Positions 1-7,676 of a stretch of DNA of 18,451 nucleotides are shown here, piece after piece; position 1 is the stretch's first letter; each line of letters opens with the position of its first letter. Source of the DNA: GCA-2862585 sp965661345 (lineage in GTDB: Bacteria; Bacteroidota; Bacteroidia; Flavobacteriales; UBA7312); NCBI GenBank assembly GCA_965661345.1, contig CBFIDK010000017.1, forward strand, positions 1-18,451. Direction: 5' to 3'. The position numbers and the translations under genes are program-made. The notes under the pieces are model-generated. The model was not told the origin of the DNA. It saw nothing but the letters and a program-made list of their open reading frames with translations, and did not search any database.

Positions 1-329
1 AAATCTGTACAAACAATGCTTGTCATGTCCATTACAAATTCTCCGCCCTTTAATCTTTCTTTATCAAAAACTAAGTTCGCTGATTTTAACTCAATAGTTC
101 CCATGTGAGAACCGACTACTTTTTCGCCTTTCCATTGGATAGAACTCTTTCTAATTTTCAAATTATCACTTACAGTAAAGCTTTGAAAAAATAATCCTAG
201 TAAAACAACTAGTATTCCAAAAGTAGTTTTGAAAGTATTGTTTCTTAAATTTGCGTGTGACCCATCACAGTTTCCGTTAGGGTTTTGTGTTTTACCACAT
301 TTGCACTTTGGCGCTCTTAAATTCTTCAT
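1..329 (-). CDS. YceI-family protein with N-terminal CDGSH-like Cys3His motif (3' end cut by window)
   Basis: I translated this by hand on the minus strand; 109 codons are present and the frame runs off the left edge. Residues 9-25 contain C9, C11, C21 and H25 in the arrangement CKC...NCDGSH, which resembles the Fe-S-binding CDGSH motif (Cys-X-Cys ... Cys-Asp-Gly-Ser-His). Residues 34-50 form one hydrophobic segment. Residues 56-109 then match the start of YceI domains (IQWKGEKVVGSHMGTIELKS, then a GGEFVMDMTSI-like strand). YceI proteins are periplasmic lipocalin-like folds that bind isoprenoid-like lipids. The order suggests a cytoplasmic metal-binding head, a membrane anchor or uncleaved signal, and a periplasmic lipid-binding domain; this topology is inference. 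The gene is divergent from the HxlR regulator and shares its operator region. The first ATG was chosen because the Cys motif begins directly after it. Confidence 0.8.
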   Translation of the reverse strand, partial: MKNLRAPKCKCGKTQNPNGNCDGSHANLRNNTFKTTFGILVVLLGLFFQSFTVSDNLKIRKSSIQWKGEKVVGSHMGTIELKSANLVFDKERLKGGEFVMDMTSIVCTD

Positions 330-398
330 AATGTTTTGTTAGTTTAGTTTTTTGTTATAGTTTCGCAAGGTAACTATTAATAGTGTCATAAAGTAACA

Positions 399-414
399 GT
401 TACTAATAAGTAAC
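399..414. promoter_or_regulatory. Putative HxlR operator 1, GTTAC-N6-GTAAC
   Basis: An inverted repeat of GTTAC and GTAAC with a 6-bp spacer. An identical-format site lies 29 bp (center to center) to the right. Further GTAAC half-sites are at 370-374 and 393-397; the latter forms AGTAAC-A-GTTACT with the left arm of this site. The location, between the divergent YceI gene and the HxlR gene, fits autoregulation by the HxlR protein and control of YceI. Binding is inferred. Confidence 0.55.
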
Positions 415-427
415 CTAAAAAAATCTA

Positions 428-443
428 GTTACATAAAAGTAAC
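428..443. promoter_or_regulatory. Putative HxlR operator 2, GTTAC-N6-GTAAC
   Basis: The second copy of the GTTAC-N6-GTAAC inverted repeat. It ends 11 bp before the HxlR start codon, a position where a bound dimer would block transcription or initiation of its own gene. Arm sequence and spacer length match operator 1 exactly, while the spacer sequence differs. Confidence 0.55.
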
Positions 444-454
444 AATTAAACAAA

Positions 455-763
455 ATGGACGATATTAATCATAAATGCCCTACTAGTATATTTACTGATA
501 AGCTTGGCGGAAAGTGGAAATTAGCCATTATTTACAATCTTAGAAATCGACATTTAAGGTTTGGTCAATTGGTTACATTAGTTCATGGAATTTCTAGAAA
601 GGTTCTTACAGAACATCTTAAGCAAATGGAGAGTGACAATTTAGTTACCAGAAAAGTATACAAGGAAATTCCACCAAAAGTTGAATATGCGCTTACGGAT
701 GCCGGTAAAGATTTATTACCTCTGTTTCAACAAATAGACAGTTGGGTATCTAAACATTATTAG
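455..763 (+). CDS. HxlR-family winged-helix transcriptional regulator
   Basis: A 102-residue protein, the normal HxlR length, made almost entirely of one winged helix-turn-helix. Visible family features are Cys8-Pro9 at the N-terminus, the GGKWKLAIIYNL helix, the recognition-helix region GISRKVLTEHLKQME, and the wing ending KVEYALTDAGKDLLP. HxlR proteins act as dimers, and several (YodB and HypR in Bacillus) sense electrophiles or hypochlorite through a Cys near the N-terminus. Cys8 here could play that role; this is inference. Two palindromic sites upstream suggest autoregulation and control of the divergent YceI gene. The convergent nitroreductase is a typical target class for this family, but I see no matching operator at its start. 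Confidence 0.93.
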   Translation: MDDINHKCPTSIFTDKLGGKWKLAIIYNLRNRHLRFGQLVTLVHGISRKVLTEHLKQMESDNLVTRKVYKEIPPKVEYALTDAGKDLLPLFQQIDSWVSKHY

Positions 764-767
764 AAGG

Positions 768-785
768 AAGAAGATTAAACTTCTT
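768..785. terminator. Weak bidirectional hairpin between convergent HxlR and nitroreductase genes
   Basis: AAGAAG pairs with CTTCTT across a 6-nt loop, with a short T run on the plus strand (784-787). It overlaps the nitroreductase stop codon. The stem is only 6 bp and AT-rich, so it may not be a functional terminator. Confidence 0.25.
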
Positions 786-1482
786 TTATCACTAACCTAT
801 CATCAATTCTAAAGCGTTCGCCATATACGCCATCTTTATCGGCTTCTCCGATTCCAAATATCATTACTACATGGCTTTGCCAGTTCAATTTAAGTAGTTT
901 TTTAATCCGTTTTTCGTCAAAACCTTCCATAGGGCAAGAGTCAAAGCCTTCAGCTACCAGAGCCATCATAAAATTCTGACAGGCTAGGGCAGTGGATTTT
1001 GTTACTGATTCAAATAATTGGTGCTTGGTTAGCGGACTTCTTTGTATGGGTTTGAAGTAGCCTACAATGCTTAAAAAGATATACACGAATCGTTTTAGTA
1101 GTCCAAAAATTCCCAAACGATCGTGAGTATATGCCATAGGTATTAATTTGTTATAGTATTTATCTACCAATGGAAGTAGCTTACCTTTTTTTTCGTATTC
1201 CTCTACTATCATATTTCGGTTCCTCTTCCAAGTATCTATTCTTGAAACTGAAATTACTATCTCTTTAGCAGTTTTAGCGGCATTTTGAGAAAAGCAGGCT
1301 TCCACAACTTTTTTCTTTTTTTCTTCGTCTCTTATCCAATAGAATTCCCAGGGCTGAAGATTGGATGAGTTAGGAGCGAGGATTGCTGCTTTAAGGCATT
1401 TTCTCATAACTGATTCAGGCACTTCACTTTCTGTAAAACGTCTTACGGATCTTCGTTTATCTACTACTTCAAAAAAGTTCAT
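775..1482 (-). CDS. Nitroreductase family protein (FMN-dependent NAD(P)H oxidoreductase)
   Basis: A 235-residue protein of the nitroreductase fold. It has the N-terminal FMN-phosphate motif KRRSVRRFT (residues 9-17), the APNSSNLQPWEFYWIRD segment (about 37-53) that lines the flavin site, and the C-terminal part with HVVMIFGIGEADKDG. Family members are dimeric flavoproteins that reduce quinones, nitro compounds or similar electrophiles with NAD(P)H; the substrate here cannot be read from the sequence. A stretch at about residues 95-150 with hydrophobic character (FVYIFLSIVGYF) is longer than in small members of the family. The gene converges on the HxlR gene, with 11 bp between the stop codons. 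The pairing fits an electrophile or oxidative stress response. Confidence 0.9.
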   Translation of the reverse strand: MNFFEVVDKRRSVRRFTESEVPESVMRKCLKAAILAPNSSNLQPWEFYWIRDEEKKKKVVEACFSQNAAKTAKEIVISVSRIDTWKRNRNMIVEEYEKKGKLLPLVDKYYNKLIPMAYTHDRLGIFGLLKRFVYIFLSIVGYFKPIQRSPLTKHQLFESVTKSTALACQNFMMALVAEGFDSCPMEGFDEKRIKKLLKLNWQSHVVMIFGIGEADKDGVYGERFRIDDRLVIKEV

Positions 1483-1545
1483 GTATTTAAGATGTTAGGT
1501 TGTATAATGTTGTAAAATTTGAGTTTGAATACTTGATGATTTGCA

Positions 1546-1767
1546 TTATTTCGAATCTTTCCTTAGAAAGGTTTTTAGCTCTTTGATTTCAAGTATAATA
1601 TTCTGCTCTTGTTCTAAGATTGAGCCTTCTAGTTTAAGGATCTGATTTTCTAATTCAATAATTTTATTTTGTTTCTGTTTCGATTTATTTAGGTCGTTAA
1701 TTAACCATGCAAAAGCAATGAGTTCAATTATCAATAAAATGACGGTTAATAATATCTGAGTGTCCAT
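1546..1767 (-). CDS. Small membrane protein with a C-terminal coiled coil
   Basis: A 73-residue protein that I do not recognise. Residues 5-24 form one strongly hydrophobic helix (ILLTVILLIIELIAFAWLI). The remainder, about residues 28-70, is Glu/Lys/Gln-rich with regular Ile/Leu spacing and looks like a coiled coil. This is the layout of a single-pass membrane protein with a cytoplasmic coiled coil, similar in shape to FtsB/FtsL-like or phage-shock-like small proteins, but without any diagnostic motif. It lies between the nitroreductase and a multi-pass membrane protein on the same strand. The 11-bp sequence TTAGGTTGTAT (plus-strand reading) lies just upstream of its start and recurs upstream of the nitroreductase start. 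Confidence 0.55.
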   Translation of the reverse strand: MDTQILLTVILLIIELIAFAWLINDLNKSKQKQNKIIELENQILKLEGSILEQEQNIILEIKELKTFLRKDSK

Positions 1768-1852
1768 AATTTAGGTTGTATGAATTACTTATTTAAAAAT
1801 AAATGTAGACATAATTTACTTATGCAATAGCTGTTTGTAAATAATCTATTCA

Positions 1853-2734
1853 CTAGCTTTTAAACAGTTCTCGTTTTTCACATTCGTTGTAAATTAGAAG
1901 TATAAGTAGACCAAATAATAAGGACGAAATGATAAGTATTACATTTGAAATTCCATCTGTAAAAAAGGATACTCGTATGAGTATTGTAGAGATAATAAAA
2001 CCAGAATTTCTCATGATTTTATGAAAGAGATCCGAATTAAAGAATGAAAATAAAAGTAGTAACACATCAACAATTATTAGCAGTTGAAACAATTCATCAA
2101 AGAATAAATTATTGATTGATATCATTTGAGTGTTGAGCAAGGGAGTTTCGAAAACACCACTTACCCATGAAATAAAATGGTAAGACGCTAGTAAAATAAC
2201 TATTGGCACTAGTAAAGCAGACATCCATTTTTTGATTTTAATAAATCGCTCTAAATTTTCTGTGTTAGAGGGCGATATAAATTTTAATGAATTTCTCCTA
2301 AAAAGATAGATGAGTAAGAACAGTATTAAGGATGTACCTAAATCTATAAATATTTGAGTATTAGCTTCGTTAGAGAAAAGACTTTGGCTTAAATCTAGAT
2401 TAGAAATGTCTTTAAATATTCGCCTGATGATTATTAAAGTAATTATTTCGTATTGTTTAGAGATATAGGTTGTAATTGATCGGGGCAGATAATAAATCAA
2501 TAAATATATCTCATATGCTAATATAAAGGAGAAAGGGGTATAAATTGCCGCAATTGGACTTGACAGTAAGCCATGTGAGTCGTCAATTGAAAGGATATTT
2601 GCTTTTGCTAAATAAATCAGAGCAAGATGTACAAAAAAGCTTATTACAGAGATAAATAGTATAAATCTTTCAACCTTTTGCTTTGTATTCTCCCCAATAG
2701 TTGCATTAAATAATTTAAGTTCAAAATCTTTCAT
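1853..2734 (-). CDS. Multi-pass membrane protein of unknown function
   Basis: A 293-residue protein with about six or seven hydrophobic segments. They lie at roughly residues 24-44, 62-84, 128-145, 172-195, 213-232, 240-258 and 262-283. A conserved-looking central part reads YLLIYYLPRSITTYISKQYE, followed by IITLIIIRRIFKDIS. The abundance of aromatic and charged residues there suggests a real family rather than a chance frame, but I cannot assign a function. There is no signal peptide and no visible catalytic motif. The gene follows the cupredoxin/fasciclin gene on the same strand with a 47-bp gap, so the two may be co-transcribed. Confidence 0.8.
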   Translation of the reverse strand: MKDFELKLFNATIGENTKQKVERFILFISVISFFVHLALIYLAKANILSIDDSHGLLSSPIAAIYTPFSFILAYEIYLLIYYLPRSITTYISKQYEIITLIIIRRIFKDISNLDLSQSLFSNEANTQIFIDLGTSLILFLLIYLFRRNSLKFISPSNTENLERFIKIKKWMSALLVPIVILLASYHFISWVSGVFETPLLNTQMISINNLFFDELFQLLIIVDVLLLLFSFFNSDLFHKIMRNSGFIISTILIRVSFFTDGISNVILIISSLLFGLLILLIYNECEKRELFKS

Positions 2735-2781
2735 TTCACTAGATTTGATTAAAGTTTACCTCAAATTTTATCCTACATTAA

Positions 2782-5037
2782 TTAGTGAAGAATAAGTTTG
2801 TGGTTTATTTCTTTGTTTTCAGTACTCACCGTTAAATTATAAATACCTTTTGGAAAGTTTGATAAATCAATTTGATGGGTATAATTTCCTTTTACATTGA
2901 TTTTCTCAGAGTAAATATTTTTTCCAATTAAATTAGTGATGTTTAGACTGTGTTTATCGTATCCGTTAATGCTTAGATAAAATACATTCGATGATGGATT
3001 AGGATAAATAGAAACATCTATTATGAGCTCGTCAATGGACGACATACTTTCGCAAGACTGTTGACAATCGTTGAGCGATGAATAGGCACCTGAACCGTCC
3101 AATGGGTCTACACAAGCATCGTTTACACAATTCCAACTATCAGAAATTGTAGTGCAAAACGGTACATCATTAGCATTGTTTGGCGCGACATTTACTGTGT
3201 TTTCATTGACAATAAGCTGACCATTTGTTGAATAGACTTTATATCCAGTTTCTTCAGGAAATACTGGATTGTTGACTACGAAATCAAAACTATCATTGTA
3301 GTTAGCATTTATTTCTGTAATCTGCTTGTAACCGACTGGCATGCTCAATGATAGTTCGAGCTCTCCATTTCTAATTATTTTTAGAGGTCCATACCAACCG
3401 TATCCAAAATCATTAAACATTTCTACTTTGAATTTACCGCAATAATCTTCTCCAAATACCTCACACGCTTTAATATTTGTAAAACTTGAGAGCCCATAGT
3501 TTTGTGAGCTGTTTTGACTAACTACTAGCTGTCCGTCTCCATTAAATAGTTTGTAACTATTGTTATATCCTGCCTCAGGTTGAATGTAAATGTCTATGAT
3601 ATCATCTTCATCAATACCAAAATTGAAGTTTCTTGGTTCTGTACCTTCATAAATTGTTAAGGTTTCTACATAATCGCCATTAACGTATAAGAACAATTCA
3701 TCACCACCCCAACCTTCAGAAGAATTTGATTGTAGCAACAAACGCCACACTCCACAACTTCCCTCCAAAACTGGAATGTTAGGCCTTATTACGGCATCTA
3801 CAACATGAACAATGCCATTGTATGCTAATAAATCTGTTATTAATACCTCTGCAGTGTTTTCTTGGCCAATTACAAAAAAAGTACTGTCAGTAACATCAAA
3901 CTCTATTCCAATACCATCGATATTAAAGGCAATATTTCCTGAATACATCTCAGAACTTGGTATTTCATTATCAAAAATATGATTGAACACAATGTCGTAG
4001 ATATATTGAGACTCTAAAAGCTCATCTGTAGACATGCCTAGTTCTTGGGCAAAAAACTGAAAAGCATCATCAGTTGGTGCATACACTGTGAATGGGCCAG
4101 GGCCTTCAATACTATTGTCGATGGAGGCTTGTATTGAAAGATCATCGTCGAAACTCACAGAAATAATTGCTTCTTCAAAAATTTGATGCTCTTCGCTTCT
4201 GGCAATTATCTCCATTACAGTGGATTCTGGTAGGCCAGTAGGTGCTAGACAATGATCTATAACGTGAACTACGCCATTATATGCTTCTAAGTTAGTCGTT
4301 AGTATTTCTGCATTATTTACATAAAAAGAACCGTTATTTTCAGTGATGTTTAGCAGTTGTCCTTGTGCTGATGGAATCTGTAAACCATTGTACAAATCTT
4401 CAGCTAACACTCTTCCGGGAGCAATGTGATACTCTAATATTTCCGTGAAATCTGGAATATTCAAAGCATCAAATTGGTTCAAATTCATGTATTCTAGAAT
4501 TTCATTAACTGCATCGTCATTGGGTACAAAAATGGTCCATGGTCCGCCTTGGGTCAAATAGCCTTCGGTGTAGTAGTTAAAGGCATAGAACGATTGAAAT
4601 ACATCCTGAGTATTGGGGTTGTCGATTAAATAAATTGTACTTAATAAATCGTATAAATCGAATGCATCTACATTAATGCTTAAGGTCATGCCTGCCAGTG
4701 CATTATAGCCTACACTACAGTCGAAATTAAAAACTCCTGCCGTATCAAATTCAATGACTCCCATGCATACACCATCCGAATTTCCTGTTGTTTGATCTAA
4801 AAAATAGTCGTAAGGGTTGTTAAAAGGCTCTCCCGTAATGCTGTTAATTATACCGTTGACGGTATGATCACCCTCAATATTTATAAAGGCTACTGTTTCA
4901 CCAGGACTTATAGTTAATTCTGAAGGAACAAATTCAAAATTATTTAATATTACAGTGTAATCAGCCTCACACTGAGCATTAGTGTTTATTGAAAATATAT
5001 TTAACAATATTGTTAATGCGAATGATAATTTCTTCAT
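2782..5037 (-). CDS. Secreted cupredoxin plus double-fasciclin protein with T9SS type A sorting domain
   Basis: A 751-residue exported protein. Residues 1-22 are a signal peptide ending NTNAQ. Residues 23-123 form a plastocyanin-like domain. H58, C107 and M117 are present where copper ligands are expected, but the usual second His, expected at position 112, is Asn. Two fasciclin (FAS1) domains follow (about 126-267 and 270-415); each starts with a TIFVPNDDAV- or TVYAPTDDAF-like strand and ends in the GVVHVID or GIVHVVD motif. Two related beta modules start at Cys428 and Cys533 (shared pattern: Gly-Trp, an N-G-(D/E)-hydrophobic strand, then Y-K-(L/V)). A Cys-rich stretch ends SLNDCQQSCE. The C-terminus, about 672-751, is a T9SS type A sorting domain (SIYPNPSSN ... 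LIGKNIY ... LPKGIY-like). It is probably a cell-surface adhesion protein. Confidence 0.88.
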   Translation of the reverse strand: MKKLSFALTILLNIFSINTNAQCEADYTVILNNFEFVPSELTISPGETVAFINIEGDHTVNGIINSITGEPFNNPYDYFLDQTTGNSDGVCMGVIEFDTAGVFNFDCSVGYNALAGMTLSINVDAFDLYDLLSTIYLIDNPNTQDVFQSFYAFNYYTEGYLTQGGPWTIFVPNDDAVNEILEYMNLNQFDALNIPDFTEILEYHIAPGRVLAEDLYNGLQIPSAQGQLLNITENNGSFYVNNAEILTTNLEAYNGVVHVIDHCLAPTGLPESTVMEIIARSEEHQIFEEAIISVSFDDDLSIQASIDNSIEGPGPFTVYAPTDDAFQFFAQELGMSTDELLESQYIYDIVFNHIFDNEIPSSEMYSGNIAFNIDGIGIEFDVTDSTFFVIGQENTAEVLITDLLAYNGIVHVVDAVIRPNIPVLEGSCGVWRLLLQSNSSEGWGGDELFLYVNGDYVETLTIYEGTEPRNFNFGIDEDDIIDIYIQPEAGYNNSYKLFNGDGQLVVSQNSSQNYGLSSFTNIKACEVFGEDYCGKFKVEMFNDFGYGWYGPLKIIRNGELELSLSMPVGYKQITEINANYNDSFDFVVNNPVFPEETGYKVYSTNGQLIVNENTVNVAPNNANDVPFCTTISDSWNCVNDACVDPLDGSGAYSSLNDCQQSCESMSSIDELIIDVSIYPNPSSNVFYLSINGYDKHSLNITNLIGKNIYSEKINVKGNYTHQIDLSNFPKGIYNLTVSTENKEINHKLILH

Positions 5038-5059
5038 AAGTATTTATATCAACACTATG

Positions 5060-5067
5060 CAAATATA
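5060..5067 (-). promoter_or_regulatory. Promoter -7 box TATATTTG for the cupredoxin/fasciclin gene
   Basis: An exact match to the Bacteroidetes -7 consensus TAnnTTTG on the minus strand, 23 bp before the ATG. A transcript start near 5053 would give a leader of about 16 nt. No clear TTG -33 element is visible; that position is instead covered by the 34-bp inverted repeat. Confidence 0.6.
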
Positions 5068-5080
5068 CTAAATTTCATGA

Positions 5081-5114
5081 TTTGTATAGCTTTCTCTTAA
5101 AATAGTTATACAAA
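5081..5114. promoter_or_regulatory. Operator-like inverted repeat, copy B
   Basis: TTTGTATAGCT, a 12-bp spacer, then AGTTATACAAA; the arms are complementary except at one position. Arm sequence and spacer length equal the copy at 12255-12288. It sits at about -28 to -61 relative to the predicted start of the cupredoxin/fasciclin transcript. It is also 114 bp upstream of the divergent propeller gene, so it could act on either gene. Confidence 0.6.
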
Positions 5115-5227
5115 ATATGTGTTTATTAGCTATTTATTTACTAATCATTCAAATAGAAAAATGAATTTATAGGTAAATTTTTGCTGTCAAATTTTATAAA
5201 TAATTTTTATCTAAATTGTGATGCAAT

Positions 5228-7549
5228 ATGATACGCACCTTATTACTTATATTTTTTCCTTTGGTTTCTTTTAGTCAAGAAACAGATTGGGTAAAGTCTT
5301 TTGGAGGATCCGCATCCGATAAAGGCATTTCTATTGGAACAGATTCCCTAGGTTATATCTATTGTAGTGGGTATTTTAATAATGCGGCAACTTTTGGAAG
5401 TATAACACTCACGAATAACCCTTTAAGTACTGGTGGCAATAATAAAGAAAACTTTGTTTTTAAGATGGATTCGTTGGGTAATGTTTTATGGGCAATAGCC
5501 GGTGGCAATCAATCTGGCGGCTGCTGTGATGATAGGGCATTAGGGATGCATGTAACAGCTGGTGGAGATGTATTTATAACAGGAACGTTTTGGAGTGCTT
5601 ATACCTTGGGTGTGCCTGGATCAGCAAATGCTGTAAGTGTTACTCAAGGATTAAATGGCGCTGATAATTCCCTTTTAGCTAAGATAGATACGGATGGAAA
5701 TCCAGTTTGGGCAATTGGATTTGGAGCAAATGAAGGAGCAGGTGGTGGCCCTGACTGTCCGTATTATGATGCTGATGACCATTCTTACGATGTAAAAGTT
5801 GATGACGATGGCTTTATTTATGTGACTGGTTTTTTCTCGGGCTTAAGTGCAAATTTTGATGGTTTTACCATTACAAATCCGACTTGGGGTGAAAGCTGTG
5901 ATCCGAAAGGGTATATTGGAAAATTAGATCCTGATGGGAATTGGTTGTGGGTGGATAAATTTGATGGCATTTACGACGTCAGAGGTTCTAGAGACAATAG
6001 GATAGCCATTGATTCGTATTCCAATATTTACGTTTGTGGTGGCTTTCAAAATACAGGAGTTTATGGTCCTTTGAGCGTAACCTCAGAAGGAGACTACGAT
6101 GCCTTTCTGTTTAAAATGGATAAAGATGGTAATTGGTTATGGGTAAAAAATGTTGGAAGTAACAAAGGCGATAGAGCAAATGGAGTTGCAGTTGACCGTT
6201 GCGATGACGTTTACATTAATGGTGAATACAGAAACCCTATGGTCTTTGAGGGTGCAAATGCTTCCAATGGAACAAGTACTTTAAGCCACAAGAAAAAACG
6301 AGATGTATTTGTTGCAAAATGTAACCGTGATGGTGAATGGATATGGGCTAAAAGAGCTAGAAGTTCTGGAGTCGATAAACCTTATCAAATGTTTGTCGAT
6401 AACAATAAGCAAGTTTATATATGCGGAACAACTGTAGATACTATTACTTTTAGTCAAGATGTAGTCGTTTTACCTCCTAACAACGGAGATGTAACTAGCT
6501 CAGCATTTGTGGCACAGCTTGATGGAAATGGAATAGGGGAATGGCTTTGGGCAAAAGTTGGAGGGACTATTGTCGATGATGATGACAGAACCAATGATAT
6601 ATGTGCTGATGGTTTTGGTAATATATATGCTATCGGTTTCTTTGAAGATGAGGCTAATTTTGATGGAACAACCCTTACTTCTCAAGGTTACAAGGACATA
6701 TTTGTATGGAAACTCCGTGCTCAAGAAGTGAATTTTGAATACACTAACACATACGATACTGCCTACATTGAAAATATTGTTTGTGATATAAGTTTAGTAG
6801 ATCAAATAATTAAAAAAGACACGTTGATTTTTAGCTGTGACACTACATTCATTGATACCATTACAAATTATATTTTTGACGATGATATTCAACTAACAAG
6901 ATTCACTACACAACTTTATGGAGAAAGTTGTTTTGCTGCAGATACTGGTTTATTCCTTCTTTCTTCTGACACCTCTTTTGTGGGTTGTGATACAGTTATT
7001 GTAGATACTTTAAACTATATATCTCTACTGCCTTCATTTTTAGATTACACTTTTCTTTTAACCGAAGATTCAACCTGTAGTCCGTTGGACACGGGCATGT
7101 TTTTATTGCTTTCTGACACAGTATTTACAGGATGTGACACAACACTTTATGAAGAGTTTATTCATTATAGCATATTTACCGTACAGCCCGATTGTGATGA
7201 TGACAATTGTAGAACAGTTGATACATACGATGAGTTGAGTTGTAAATGTGTACACGAAGAATTTATTTTTAATAGTTGTTTAGAGTTTTATTTCCCCAAT
7301 ACGTTTACCCCCAACATGGATGGTAAAAATGATTTTTACCTGCCGGTAGTTTACAATTCTCATTTGATTGATTATTACCAATTGTGGATTTATAATAGGT
7401 GGGGGGAAGTAGTGTTTAGTACCACCGATATATACGACGGTTGGGATAGTTCAAACCATCCAATAGGCCTTTACACTTGGAGAGTGAATGCTTTTGATAC
7501 TAATGGCGATGAACAAAAGCGTGTTGGTCAAGTCAGTCTATTGAGGTAG
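5228..7549 (+). CDS. Secreted beta-propeller-like repeat protein with gliding-motility-type C-terminal domain (T9SS type B)
   Basis: A 773-residue exported protein with a signal peptide at residues 1-17 (MIRTLLLIFFPLVSFSQ). Residues 20-500 carry about six to eight repeats. Each pairs a 'GxIYxxGxF' strand with a 'K-D-x-x-G-x-W-x-W-x-K' strand, seen as KMDKDGNWLWVKNVG and KCNRDGEWIWAKRAR; this pattern is typical of SBBP-type beta-propeller repeats. A linker follows (about 510-680) with two to three Cys/Asp/Thr-rich repeats of the form DTGxFLLxSDTxFxGCDT. The last 87 residues (687-773) are a gliding-motility-associated C-terminal domain: FPNTFTPNMDGKND, WIYNRWGEVVF, YDGWD and IGLYTWRV. This type B signal directs T9SS export and surface attachment. 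The gene is divergent from another T9SS substrate gene, sharing a 190-bp gap. Its exact function is unknown. Confidence 0.88.
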   Translation: MIRTLLLIFFPLVSFSQETDWVKSFGGSASDKGISIGTDSLGYIYCSGYFNNAATFGSITLTNNPLSTGGNNKENFVFKMDSLGNVLWAIAGGNQSGGCCDDRALGMHVTAGGDVFITGTFWSAYTLGVPGSANAVSVTQGLNGADNSLLAKIDTDGNPVWAIGFGANEGAGGGPDCPYYDADDHSYDVKVDDDGFIYVTGFFSGLSANFDGFTITNPTWGESCDPKGYIGKLDPDGNWLWVDKFDGIYDVRGSRDNRIAIDSYSNIYVCGGFQNTGVYGPLSVTSEGDYDAFLFKMDKDGNWLWVKNVGSNKGDRANGVAVDRCDDVYINGEYRNPMVFEGANASNGTSTLSHKKKRDVFVAKCNRDGEWIWAKRARSSGVDKPYQMFVDNNKQVYICGTTVDTITFSQDVVVLPPNNGDVTSSAFVAQLDGNGIGEWLWAKVGGTIVDDDDRTNDICADGFGNIYAIGFFEDEANFDGTTLTSQGYKDIFVWKLRAQEVNFEYTNTYDTAYIENIVCDISLVDQIIKKDTLIFSCDTTFIDTITNYIFDDDIQLTRFTTQLYGESCFAADTGLFLLSSDTSFVGCDTVIVDTLNYISLLPSFLDYTFLLTEDSTCSPLDTGMFLLLSDTVFTGCDTTLYEEFIHYSIFTVQPDCDDDNCRTVDTYDELSCKCVHEEFIFNSCLEFYFPNTFTPNMDGKNDFYLPVVYNSHLIDYYQLWIYNRWGEVVFSTTDIYDGWDSSNHPIGLYTWRVNAFDTNGDEQKRVGQVSLLR

Positions 7550-7632
7550 CGCAAAAATATATTGTGATTTCTATTGCTATCTTAATTCTATTTTCATTGC
7601 AAATCTTGAGTATCTAATCGTAAAATTTACCT

Positions 7633-7640
7633 TATTTTTG
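7633..7640 (+). promoter_or_regulatory. Promoter -7 box TATTTTTG for the VTT-domain gene
   Basis: A match to TAnnTTTG, 36 bp before the start codon. A TTG lies at 7606-7608, 24 bp upstream, slightly more than the usual -33 to -7 spacing. Confidence 0.45.
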
Positions 7641-7676
7641 CACCCTCTTAATTTTAAGAAAACATAAGGCAATTAA

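Noticed and set aside
6500..6724. Minus-strand open frame of 74 codons
   Set aside because: It is fully inside the propeller-protein gene, on the opposite strand, with no domain pattern.
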